Part shown: positions 1 to 7,972 of the stretch, piece by piece
Numbering within the stretch: position 1 is the first letter of the stretch
Layout: each line of letters begins with the position of its first letter
NCBI GenBank assembly: GCA_963663375.1
Contig: OY760195.1
Coordinates: 1,364,001 to 1,428,000, forward strand
Direction of reading: 5' to 3'
Length of the DNA: 64,000 nt
Source of the DNA: JAYREN01 sp963663375
GTDB lineage: Bacteria > Acidobacteriota > Holophagae > Holophagales > Holophagaceae
Program-made: the position numbers and the translations under genes
The notes under the pieces: generated by a model
Databases searched by the model: none
Seen by the model: the letters and a program-made list of their open reading frames with translations, nothing else
Told to the model about the DNA's origin: nothing

Positions 1-1
1 C

Positions 2-790
2 TGCGCCTACTGTCCCCAGAGTGCCCGCTACGACACAGGCCTGAAGGTCGAGCCCTTGAAGGATGTGCAATCAGTGTTAAAGGGCGCCGCCGAGGCCAAG
101 GCCAACGGCTCCACTCGCTACTGCATGGGCGCCGCCTGGCGGGAGGTGCGGGACGACAGGAACTTCGACGCCGTGCTGGAGATGGTGCATGGCGTGGCCA
201 GCATGGGCATGGAGGTCTGCGTGACCCTTGGCATGCTCAAGGTGGATCAGGCCAAGCGCCTGAAGGACGCGGGCTGCAAGGTCTACAACCACAACATCGA
301 CAGCAGCAAGGATTTTTACGAAACCATCATCAGCACCCGCAAGTTCGACGAGCGCCTGGAGACCATCGACGCCGTGCGCCAGGCGGGCCTGGAAGTCTGT
401 TGCGGCGGCATCGTGGGCATGGGCGAAACCATCGACCACCGCATCCACTTCCTTCAGGAATTGACTGAGATGGACCCTGTGCCCGAGAGCATTCCCATCA
501 ATCACCTGGTGCCCGTGGAAGGCACGCCCCTGGCAGATCTGCCGCCGGTGCCGCCCCTGGAGTTCATCCGCATGATCGCCACGGCGCGCATCCTCTTTCC
601 CAAGAGCCGCATCCGCCTGAGCGCGGGCCGCACGTCCATGAGCGACGAGATGCAGGCCCTGGCCTTCTTCGCAGGCGCCAACAGCCTCTTCACCGGCGAG
701 AAACTCCTCACCACCCCCAACCCCGGCGAGAGCCACGATCATCGCCTGATGGAAGCACTGGGAATGAGGGTGGAGGGCGCGAGGGCCTGA
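2..790 (+). CDS. bioB: biotin synthase, 5' end cut by window edge
   Basis: Radical-SAM enzyme that inserts sulfur into dethiobiotin, the last step of biotin synthesis. The frame is open from base 2 and begins with CAYCPQSARY, which holds the last two cysteines of the CxxxCxxC cluster motif. The first cysteine and roughly 50 N-terminal residues lie outside the window. The visible 262 residues include YNHNIDSS, GGIVGMGET, NHLVPVEGTPL and the C-terminal RLSAGR segment, all typical of BioB. An internal TTG at 56 could be mistaken for the start, but the conserved cluster loop lies upstream of it. No other biotin gene is visible. Confidence 0.97.
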   Translation, partial: CAYCPQSARYDTGLKVEPLKDVQSVLKGAAEAKANGSTRYCMGAAWREVRDDRNFDAVLEMVHGVASMGMEVCVTLGMLKVDQAKRLKDAGCKVYNHNIDSSKDFYETIISTRKFDERLETIDAVRQAGLEVCCGGIVGMGETIDHRIHFLQELTEMDPVPESIPINHLVPVEGTPLADLPPVPPLEFIRMIATARILFPKSRIRLSAGRTSMSDEMQALAFFAGANSLFTGEKLLTTPNPGESHDHRLMEALGMRVEGARA

Positions 791-817
791 TCCGGTTTCG
801 CGTTCCAAGAACTGCTG

Positions 818-933
818 AACCACCGAGTGCGCAGAGAAGAAGCGAGGGCGCAGAGAACAGCAGGAAGCGGGAAGGGAATTCTCTTCTCGGTGACCTCTGT
901 ATTTCCTCTGCACCCTCTTGTCGTTCTTTAGAG
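818..933. repeat. intergenic inverted repeat of CACCGAG/CGCAGAG motifs
   Basis: The 157-bp gap between bioB and the glutamine synthetase gene holds a left arm with ACCACCGAG followed by two CGCAGAGAA-type units. A right arm carries the same motifs in reverse orientation (TTCTCGGTGACCTCTG, CCTCTGCACCCTCTTG). The arrangement is two short arrays facing each other, as in the unrelated element at 7682-7912. No reading frame is supported here. Whether it is a multicopy repeat cannot be judged from one window. Confidence 0.5.
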
Positions 934-947
934 AAGCAAGTGCGGGA

Positions 948-2384
948 TCAGAACTGGTTCCAGAGATATTGGTTGGTAACTTCGTGGTGGAACTGCACTT
1001 CGCAGGCCTTCACCACCGTGCCCAGGGCCTTGGGGCAGCGTTCGGCCTGGGCCAGCTTCAGCTCGGCGTACTTCGCGTGGACGTCTTCGCCCAGGACCTC
1101 CGCCAGGAAACGGCTGCCCTTGAAGAGGCGGATGGCGTCGAAGATGTTGTCGGGCAGAAAGCGAGTGCGGGGGCGCTTGCTGTCATCGGCCTCGACGATG
1201 GGGCCCTCGAGCCCCGTGCGGAGCAGAGTGTAGAGGTTCAGGTAGGGATTGGTGTCAGGGCCAACGCTGCGCACTTCTACCCGGGCGGACTTGGGATTGC
1301 CCAGGGGAATGCGCACCATGGAACCCCGATCCGTGGGGCTCACCTTGATCTGGTTGGGGGCCTCGAAATGGGGGTCCAGGCGCCGGTAGGCATTCACGGA
1401 AGGGTTCGCCACCAGGCAGAGTTCCTGGGCATTGGAGAGGATCCGGTTGACGAAGTCCCAGGCCATGGAGCTTAGGCCCTCCTTGCCATCCTTCTTGTAG
1501 AAGAGGTTCTTGCCCTTCTTGGCCAGGCTCAGGTTGGTGTGCATTCCGTTGCCGTTCACCCCCGCCACGGGCTTGGGCAGGAAGCTGGCGGTGAGTCCCA
1601 TCTGGGCGGCCACCTGGCGGCTCAGCAGCTTGTAGATCTGCACCTGATCGGCGGCCATGAGGGCCTCGCTGTAGCTGAAGTTCATTTCGAACTGGCTGGG
1701 CGCCACCTCGGGGTGGTCCTTCTCGTTGAGGAAACCCATGGCGCGCTGGGCCTCGGCGGCGGTGTCGATGAACTGGCGCAGGGCGTCGCCGGGCAGGCTG
1801 TGGTAGTAGCCGCCGGTGCTGATGAACTCGAAGCGACCCACCTCGTGGTAGTGCCGCTCCGCTTCCAGTCCCTTGAAGAGGAAGCCTTCCACTTCGTGGG
1901 CGGCGTGGCAGACGAGGCCTTCCTTCTCGTACAGCTCATCCGCGTAGGCCTTGAGGCGCGCGCGCATGTCGCCCTCGTAGGGCGTGCCGTCCTGGTTCTG
2001 CACCAACCCGAAGACCAGCACCTTGCCGGGCCCGAAGATGTCGGAAGGCATCCAGTAGAAGGAAGTCCAGTCCACCCCCAGGCGCAGATCCGATTCGGAC
2101 TGGACAGAGAAGCCCCGGATGCTGGAGCCGTCGAAAGTCAGGTTGTCGTACGACCCCAGCAGGAATTTCTTGTCGTAGTCCAACATGTGGAAGCGGCCTT
2201 CCAGGTCCGTGAAGCAGACCGTCACGGCCTTGATGCGCTTCTCCGCCGCCAGGTAGGCCATGCGCTCCTCGCGGATCTTGTCCGCCGGAACCCGATCCAG
2301 TCGCTGCTGCCGGGAGGCGAGGTTCATTTCCTCCAGGGTGTCGTAGGGGATCTCGAGGAAGTCGCGCAGGGCCGGGGTGGTCAT
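948..2384 (-). CDS. glnA: glutamine synthetase, type I-like
   Basis: Makes glutamine from glutamate, ammonium and ATP in the cytoplasm. The 478-residue protein has the beta-grasp N-terminal domain with DGSSIRGF (residues 85-92) and the catalytic domain with EVEGFLF (164-170), NGNGMHTNLS (277-286), and RVEVRSVGPDTNPYL. In typical bacterial GSI the loop reads NGSGMHxHxS; here the second histidine is asparagine, and the usual RIEVRFPD is changed. No NLYD adenylylation motif is seen, so GlnE-type control is unlikely. The start follows AAGGAG at good spacing. It is transcribed alone, with an AT-rich leader and a 16-bp palindrome upstream. The assignment as a GS-family enzyme is secure; strict GlnA function is somewhat less so. 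Confidence 0.88.
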   Translation of the reverse strand: MTTPALRDFLEIPYDTLEEMNLASRQQRLDRVPADKIREERMAYLAAEKRIKAVTVCFTDLEGRFHMLDYDKKFLLGSYDNLTFDGSSIRGFSVQSESDLRLGVDWTSFYWMPSDIFGPGKVLVFGLVQNQDGTPYEGDMRARLKAYADELYEKEGLVCHAAHEVEGFLFKGLEAERHYHEVGRFEFISTGGYYHSLPGDALRQFIDTAAEAQRAMGFLNEKDHPEVAPSQFEMNFSYSEALMAADQVQIYKLLSRQVAAQMGLTASFLPKPVAGVNGNGMHTNLSLAKKGKNLFYKKDGKEGLSSMAWDFVNRILSNAQELCLVANPSVNAYRRLDPHFEAPNQIKVSPTDRGSMVRIPLGNPKSARVEVRSVGPDTNPYLNLYTLLRTGLEGPIVEADDSKRPRTRFLPDNIFDAIRLFKGSRFLAEVLGEDVHAKYAELKLAQAERCPKALGTVVKACEVQFHHEVTNQYLWNQF

Positions 2385-2418
2385 GGTAGCTCCTTGGATT
2401 TGCGGACTGACACCCGCG

Positions 2419-2434
2419 AATCTAAATTTAGATT
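2419..2434. promoter_or_regulatory. 16-bp perfect palindrome upstream of glnA
   Basis: AATCTAAATTTAGATT is a perfect palindrome 35 bp upstream of the glutamine synthetase start. It sits at the edge of a strikingly AT-rich stretch (about 2420-2510) in otherwise GC-rich DNA. Position and symmetry suit a dimeric repressor or activator site in the glnA promoter. The regulator is unknown. Confidence 0.4.
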
Positions 2435-2510
2435 ATCAATACACACTTTTGAACTAATTTTTTTGATGGCAAAAATAATTCGCTATCAATTTATTACAAT
2501 TTCAAACACC

Positions 2511-3086
2511 TCACCGTCGACTTGCGGGGGGGATGATGCCGTTCATGCGGAGGTACACCACCATCTGACCGTAGTGGTCAAAGCCATGCCCCTGGGCGAT
2601 GGTGGCGAAGCCGAGACGGCTGCCCTTGCCCTGGCCCCAGGGACTCTTCACCAGGCCCATCACGTTGGCCTCGGTAAGGGTGCCGAAGGCCTTGTGGAGG
2701 TAGGCGAAGGAATCCTTCAGATACTTCACGATCTCCGCCTTGGTCTTGAGCGTCTCGGGACCGTTGTCGCCGCCAATTTCCATGGCGGGCTTCTCCTCCA
2801 GGAGGGCCGCCGCGAGGGCCACGTTCACCGAGGCGATGTGCCGGACCTGCTCGGCGAAGGTCTTCACACCCTTGAACTCGCCCTGGGTGGGGGCAAAGGC
2901 GAACTTCTCCTCGGGCATGGCTTCGGCGGCGGGGACCACTTCCCCCTCCATGCCCTTCAGGCTCCGGTCGAGGCTCTGGGCGAGGGTGGGGGCGGCAACC
3001 GGGGCCGGTGCCGGAGCCGCAGGGGCCTGGGCCTGGAGGCCAGGGGCAAGAGCAGAGACGAGTAGTGAGAGACACAGGGACTTCAT
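2511..3086 (-). CDS. secreted DinB-family protein
   Basis: A 191-residue protein with a signal peptide (MKSLCLSLLVSALAPGLQAQ) and an Ala/Pro-rich linker, then a four-helix DinB-like fold. Candidate metal histidines are in FAEQVRHIASVN and near the C-terminus in GHGFDHYGQM. DinB-fold proteins are metal-binding helical bundles, often thiol transferases, but this one's substrate is unknown. The ATG at 3086 is chosen because AGGAG lies just upstream; a longer frame reaching to 3464 runs back through the symporter gene in a different frame and is not credible. It starts 26 bp after the symporter stop and probably shares its operon. Confidence 0.8.
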   Translation of the reverse strand: MKSLCLSLLVSALAPGLQAQAPAAPAPAPVAAPTLAQSLDRSLKGMEGEVVPAAEAMPEEKFAFAPTQGEFKGVKTFAEQVRHIASVNVALAAALLEEKPAMEIGGDNGPETLKTKAEIVKYLKDSFAYLHKAFGTLTEANVMGLVKSPWGQGKGSRLGFATIAQGHGFDHYGQMVVYLRMNGIIPPASRR

Positions 3087-3112
3087 GACAACTCCTAGAA
3101 AAAGGGCGCCCT

Positions 3113-4822
3113 TCAGGCGCGTTGAGGCACCTCGCCTTCCGCCCGGGGCGGCGCGAGGGAGTGGAACAGCAGGGAAAGCAGCACAACGCAGACGCAGCCG
3201 ACGACGTTGTACCAGAGGAAGGAAATGCCCGTGAAGGCGAAGCAGGCTAGTACGACCACCTCCGCCACCAGCGCCGCCCAGAAGGCCGCGCCGCCGGTCA
3301 CGCGCTTGAGGTAGAAGGCCACCAGGAAGATCCCCAGGATCGTGCCGTAGAAGAGGCTCCCCAGGATGTTCACGGCCTCGATCAGCGAACCGAGGCGGCT
3401 GGCGTATTGGGCGAAGAGCAGCGCGAAGCAGCCCCACCCGAAGGTGGCGAGGCGGGACACCCACACTTCCTTGGCCGGATCCGTCTTCCCCAGGAGCCGC
3501 CGCCAGACATCCACTACCGTGGTGGCGCCAAGGGCATTGATCTCCGCCGACATGGAGGACATCGACGCGGAGAACACCGCCGCCAGCACCAACCCGATGA
3601 GCCCCGCGGGCAGACTCGCCAGCACATAGGAGAGGAACACGTAGTTCACATCGTTGCCGCCGGAAGCCGGGTCGCTGCGGCGCACCACGTCCACTGCCTT
3701 CGAGCGCACGGCCTTGGCCTGAGCATCGGCGGCCTGGAGTTCCGCCCGGGCCTGAGTCTCCGCGGACTCATCGCCCCGCTGGCGCGCAGCCAGGAAACCC
3801 TGCACCTTTTCGGCCCGATGATCCACCGCCACCCGGTATTCCGCTTCCGCCTGCTTGAAGGCCGCACCCTCGGTCCCCGAGCGGGCCTTGGCCACGGCGG
3901 CGGGGTTGAAGAAGACCGGCGGCGCATTGAACTGGTAGTAGACAAATACCAGCACGCCCAGCATCAGGATGAGGAACTGCATGGGCACCTTGAAGAGACC
4001 GTTGGCCAGCAGGCCCAGGCGACTCTGGGTGATGGACTTGCCCGTGAGGTAGCGCTGCACCTGACTCTGGTCCGTGCCGAAGTACGAGAGGGCGAGAAAG
4101 AAACCACCGATGAGGCCGGACCACAGCGTGTAGCGATTATTGAGATCCAGGGAGGCGTCGATGGCATTCAGGCGACCCAGGGCCCCGGCCACGTGCAGCG
4201 CCTGGGGCAGGGACACCTCTGCCGGAAGCTGCCGCAGGGCCATGATCCCCGCCAACACCATGCCGCAGATGATGATGACCATCTGCAGACTCTGGGCCCA
4301 GGACACGGCCCTCGTGCCCCCGGTGACGGTGTAGATCATCACCAGTCCCGCCACGATCGCCAGGTTGACCTGGAGGTTCCACCCCAGCAGCACCGAGAGC
4401 ACCAGGGCGGGCGCATAGATGGTGAGCCCCACCGCCAACCCCCGCTGAACGAGGAAGAGGAAGGCCGCCAGGGTGCGGGTCTTGAGATCGAAGCGGCCCT
4501 CCAGGTACTCGTAGGCCGTAAAGACCTTCAACCGATGGAAGATGGGCACCACCGTCACCGACAGCACCACCATGGCCAGGGGCAGCCCCAGGTAGAACTG
4601 CACGAAGCGCAGACCGTCCACGTAGGCCTGGCCCGGAGTCGAGATGAAGGTGATGGCGCTGGCCTGGGTGGCCATGATGCTCAGGCAGATGGTGGTCCAG
4701 CGGGCATCCCGGCCCGACAGCAGGTAGCCCTCCGCATCCTTGCGGGCGCGCCCCTTCCAGAGGCCGAAGAGCACCACGAATACCAGCGCGCCGCCGAGCA
4801 CCAGCCAGTCGAGGCGACTCAC
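3113..4822 (-). CDS. sodium:solute symporter (SSS family)
   Basis: Inner-membrane secondary transporter that couples sodium to uptake of an organic solute. The 569-residue sequence has about 13 hydrophobic segments and the SSS signatures IMATQASAITFISTPGQAY near the N-terminus and SMSAEINALGATTVVDVWRR. A soluble Ala/Glu/Lys-rich loop of about 75 residues interrupts the membrane segments between VFFNPAAVAK and SGGNDVNYV, which is unusual for the family. The GTG at 4822 is preferred because its GTGA overlaps the stop of the small upstream gene; an in-frame ATG at 4861 lies inside that gene. The substrate may be what the upstream PIG-L enzyme releases. That link is inferred from gene order. Confidence 0.9.
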   Translation of the reverse strand: MSRLDWLVLGGALVFVVLFGLWKGRARKDAEGYLLSGRDARWTTICLSIMATQASAITFISTPGQAYVDGLRFVQFYLGLPLAMVVLSVTVVPIFHRLKVFTAYEYLEGRFDLKTRTLAAFLFLVQRGLAVGLTIYAPALVLSVLLGWNLQVNLAIVAGLVMIYTVTGGTRAVSWAQSLQMVIIICGMVLAGIMALRQLPAEVSLPQALHVAGALGRLNAIDASLDLNNRYTLWSGLIGGFFLALSYFGTDQSQVQRYLTGKSITQSRLGLLANGLFKVPMQFLILMLGVLVFVYYQFNAPPVFFNPAAVAKARSGTEGAAFKQAEAEYRVAVDHRAEKVQGFLAARQRGDESAETQARAELQAADAQAKAVRSKAVDVVRRSDPASGGNDVNYVFLSYVLASLPAGLIGLVLAAVFSASMSSMSAEINALGATTVVDVWRRLLGKTDPAKEVWVSRLATFGWGCFALLFAQYASRLGSLIEAVNILGSLFYGTILGIFLVAFYLKRVTGGAAFWAALVAEVVVLACFAFTGISFLWYNVVGCVCVVLLSLLFHSLAPPRAEGEVPQRA

Positions 4823-4941
4823 CGGAACACCCGCCCGAACACCGCCAAAAGGATGATCCACAGCACCAGCGCCCCCAGCACCAGCGCGTAGATCCGACGC
4901 CAGGAGCCCATCACGGGCGGGGGATCTTCTCGTTGCGTCAC
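4819..4941 (-). CDS. 40-residue single-pass membrane protein, symporter partner
   Basis: This gene is very short. It starts with GTG at 4941, overlapping the stop of the PIG-L gene (GTGA), and stops with TGA at 4821-4819, overlapping the symporter GTG (again GTGA). The product has a polar N-terminus (MTQREDPPPVMGSW), an RR pair, one hydrophobic helix (YALVLGALVLWIILLAVFG) and a basic tail (RVFR). Double start/stop overlaps imply translational coupling and a fixed ratio with the symporter. Small companion subunits are known for some SSS transporters, such as the DUF4212 and YhdT types. Relationship to those is not claimed. Confidence 0.75.
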   Translation of the reverse strand: MTQREDPPPVMGSWRRIYALVLGALVLWIILLAVFGRVFR

Positions 4942-7451
4942 GGATGGCTCCCCAGCGCCAGGATATTGGCGAAGAGGCGCGTGGCGCCGGGTACGCCCTC
5001 GGGCAGCTGCCGGAAGAAGGACAGCCCCGTGTAGACGTAGTGGCCCTTGCCGTGCTCGGCCACGATCAGGGCGCCGCTGTCCTCCGCCTCGCCTGCGTCC
5101 GCCATTGCCAGGAGGGGCGTGTAGCGGGCATCCCAGCCCTCGGCATGGTAGAGGCTGCGCTCCTGCACCCAGCCCTGGAAATCCTTCGAGCTGAGCTCGT
5201 TGGGCCAGTGGAAGACCGGGTATTCCGGCCGCAGGAAGCGCACCGGCGCCGTTTCCTCCGTCACCCGCGTGCGGCCGACCTTGAAGGGAAAGGGGCCGAT
5301 GGCATCGGTCACCATGGCGGCGTTGATGCCCGGAAAGCCCGTGTTCACGGTGTAGAGCACCACTTCGGTGCCTCCCTGGGCCACATACTCGTGGAGGCGG
5401 CCCTTGAGGTTGATCAGGGCCGGACGCGTGTTGAAGGCGCGGATGCCCAGCACGATGGCATCGAAGCGCTTCAGATCCTCCCGGGCCAGGGCCTCGTCCG
5501 TGAGCAGCTCGACCTCGTAGCCGATGCGCCGCAGGGCCTGGGGGATGTCGTCCCCCGCCCCCATCACGTAGCCGATGCGGCGCCCGTTGTGCTTCAGGTC
5601 GAAGCGCTCCAGCCGCGCCACGGCTTCCGGCAGCATCGTCTGCAAAGGAATATGGGGATGATCCACCTTCACGAGGCCGCGAGCTATCGTGAAGCCCGCG
5701 CCCGTATCCACCTCCACCCGCAACTGACCCGAGGCCGCCCCAGCAGGCGGGCTCAGGCGGAAGACCAGTTCATGGGTTTCGCCGAGCTTCGCCAGGGCAA
5801 AGGCCTGGGCCTCGGGTTCCACCTTCCACCCGGCACTGACTTTCAACCGCAGGCTACCCCGGAGGGAAGCCGCTCCCGCCGTCACCTTCAGGCGCACCTC
5901 CTTGGGCGCGGAGTCGTCGAAGACCTGCACGCTTTCCGCTAGGTTCACCTGGGCAGCGGGCACCACAGCCAAGGGCTGGTAGCGCTCCCCGAGCACCGGA
6001 TCCCGGAAGCGGAAGCGCACGGGCACCGTCACTTCGAAGGCGCCGCCCGAATGGGTGAACCGCGCCCGCAGCCGCAGGGGCGCCGGAGACTCCGCCCAAC
6101 CCGCCCAGGCCTCGGCCCCGGGGCCGCCCAACCAGGCGGGCTGGGCGAGCGGCGCATCGGCCGGAATCGTGAGCGTAAAGGCCTCCTTTCGGGGGCGGTT
6201 ATCCTCCAGGGCGGCACCACCGGGGCGGGTTTCCAGCACCCGCGAACCGCCCGGAGTCACGACCTCCAGAATCAGCTTCTCCAAGCCCAGCGCTGCGCCA
6301 CCCCTGGCCAGCAGGGTGGTGGCCACGGTGAGCCTGTCGCCGGTCGCCACCGCCTGGCGATCGGCGATGGCCTCCACCCAGAGACCGGCGGCCAAGCGCA
6401 GTGCCTCATCCAGCTCCGCGGCCTTGGCCTTCACCAAGGGCTCGGCTCGAATGGCTGCGGGTAGGTCCAGCAGGGCCTGCCGGGCCCGGAGCAGGGGTTC
6501 CAGCACGAGAGAAGGCCGATCCGCCCGATAGGCGGCCTTGGCCTCCCGGAGGTGCGCCACCACGGCCTCGCACCCCGGGAAGCGGGCCCAGGTGAGGTTC
6601 ACGCCTTCGAAAAAGTCCACCTTGGCAGGGTTCCCAGCCAGGAGTTCGAAACTCTCCTCCCGGCTGCCCCGCTGGGCCAGCACGCCGAAGCCCTGGCTGC
6701 GGTGCTGGCTGCGGCTTTCGGCGGCCAGTTCGCCAAAGGAGCGGCCCAGGAGCGGATCGAAGGTGCCCGAATCCAGGGTGAGGCTACCTGGGGCAGGCTT
6801 CGGCGCATCTTCGCTGAAGCGGAAATGGTTCCAGAGGATCCGGGTGGCCTGCCAGGGGCGCAGCCCGGCCCGGAGTTGCTCGGGGAAACGGGTCGCGTCC
6901 CCGGCGGCGGCGAAGGCTTCGATGGCCAGCAGGGCCGAGGCCGTGTGATGGCCGTGGCCGCCCCGGGCATCCGGCGGAAAGCGGGTGAGGATCACATCCG
7001 GCCGGAAGGTGCGGATGGCCCGCACCACATCCGCCAGGGCCGCCTCGTGACCCCAGAGCCGCAGCGTTTCTGTAGCGGTCTTGGAGTAGCCGAAGTCCAC
7101 CGCCCCGGTGAAGAACTGCTCGGCCCCGTCAATGCGCCGGGCCGCCAGCAGTTCCTGGGTGCGGAGCAACGCCAGGGCATCTCCCAGCTCGGAGCCGATG
7201 AGGTTCTGACCGCCGCCCCCCCGGGTCAGGGAGAGGTAGGCCGTGCGGAGATTCCTCCCCTGGCTGAGGGTGGCCAGTACCGCCGTGTTCTCATCATCGG
7301 GGTGGGCGGCCACGTACATCACGCTGCCCACGACCTGCAGCTTGTCCAAGGCCTTCTGGAGCCCGGCGGCATCCACCACCGGCAGCGGGGCCTGGGCCAC
7401 CAGGGCGGGAACGGCGAAGGCGACCAACAGTGGGGTGGTTTTCAAAGGCAT
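4938..7451 (-). CDS. PIG-L family deacetylase with long C-terminal region, exported
   Basis: Zinc-dependent N-deacetylase of the LmbE/PIG-L family, which removes acetyl groups from sugar-like amines. The 837-residue protein has a signal peptide (ending LVAQAP). AHPDDE (residues 49-54) and the HGHH motif (166-169) supply metal ligands. After the catalytic domain (about 35-290) come helical and beta-sandwich segments. A C-terminal ThuA/glutamine-amidotransferase-like part (about 610-837) includes YVMGAGDDIPQALRRIGYEVELL and FDAIVLGIRAFN. Such long secreted forms are common in Bacteroidota and Acidobacteriota. ATG 7451 is chosen over GTG 7457 for better spacing from AAGGA. It heads an operon with the small membrane protein, the symporter and the DinB gene. 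The substrate is unknown. Confidence 0.88.
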   Translation of the reverse strand: MPLKTTPLLVAFAVPALVAQAPLPVVDAAGLQKALDKLQVVGSVMYVAAHPDDENTAVLATLSQGRNLRTAYLSLTRGGGGQNLIGSELGDALALLRTQELLAARRIDGAEQFFTGAVDFGYSKTATETLRLWGHEAALADVVRAIRTFRPDVILTRFPPDARGGHGHHTASALLAIEAFAAAGDATRFPEQLRAGLRPWQATRILWNHFRFSEDAPKPAPGSLTLDSGTFDPLLGRSFGELAAESRSQHRSQGFGVLAQRGSREESFELLAGNPAKVDFFEGVNLTWARFPGCEAVVAHLREAKAAYRADRPSLVLEPLLRARQALLDLPAAIRAEPLVKAKAAELDEALRLAAGLWVEAIADRQAVATGDRLTVATTLLARGGAALGLEKLILEVVTPGGSRVLETRPGGAALEDNRPRKEAFTLTIPADAPLAQPAWLGGPGAEAWAGWAESPAPLRLRARFTHSGGAFEVTVPVRFRFRDPVLGERYQPLAVVPAAQVNLAESVQVFDDSAPKEVRLKVTAGAASLRGSLRLKVSAGWKVEPEAQAFALAKLGETHELVFRLSPPAGAASGQLRVEVDTGAGFTIARGLVKVDHPHIPLQTMLPEAVARLERFDLKHNGRRIGYVMGAGDDIPQALRRIGYEVELLTDEALAREDLKRFDAIVLGIRAFNTRPALINLKGRLHEYVAQGGTEVVLYTVNTGFPGINAAMVTDAIGPFPFKVGRTRVTEETAPVRFLRPEYPVFHWPNELSSKDFQGWVQERSLYHAEGWDARYTPLLAMADAGEAEDSGALIVAEHGKGHYVYTGLSFFRQLPEGVPGATRLFANILALGSHP

Positions 7452-7681
7452 GGGCACGTCCTTGGGAAAGACACGTCAGGGTATAGCGATCCACTGCCCC
7501 TGGGATGCCTCCAAGGCTCCGGGTGGGACCGACCGCATCGAATCCGGGGTGGATGCCTCACATCAGGTTGCAATCAAAAAATTGCCTGATTATCGGCTTG
7601 ACTCCGCCAGACCAAGAGGCCTTGAAATCCAGAGAAAGCCACCCATTCAAAGGCTGCGACCCATGGCATCCGAAAAATATT

Positions 7682-7912
7682 CCACGGATACACACGGATG
7701 CACACGGATGAAGTTTCGGGCCATGTTTTTCCAGGAACCGGCCTGCGGACCTGCCCGCCGCGCGGGCGCGTGGCCCTGCCTCGCGGATCGCGGGGGCGGC
7801 CCAGGACGCTTCCAAGGGCGTCCCCGCGCCGCCCCCGTGATCCGGGGTCCGCTGGCCGGATGGGTCGAGACGCATCCGTGTTCATCCGCGGGAATCCGTG
7901 TTCATCCGTGTT
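7682..7912. repeat. structured intergenic element with nested inverted repeats
   Basis: The 515-bp gap 7458-7972 has no convincing gene. Its core is symmetrical. Outermost are arrays of CACGGAT/ACACGGATG on the left (7682-7711) facing ATCCGTGTTCATCCG on the right (7873-7912). Next is a 14-bp arm pair with one mismatch (CCGGCCTGCGGACC at 7738-7751, GGTCCGCTGGCCGG just after 7845). Inside is a 16-bp pair with one mismatch (7784-7799 with 7829-7844), then a small GGACGC/GCGTCC hairpin. The right end runs into GGGTTTTTCTAG. It could be a MITE-like repeat or a structured RNA. Mobility cannot be shown from one copy. Confidence 0.6.
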
Positions 7913-7972
7913 GGGTTTTTCTAGCTGAACCAGGCCGATAACCAGGTTTTCTTCTTTGGATGCAAGTCAGTG

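Noticed and set aside
3087..3464. N-terminal extension of the DinB gene
   Set aside because: It lies inside the symporter gene in another frame, and the signal peptide with AGGAG starts at 3086.
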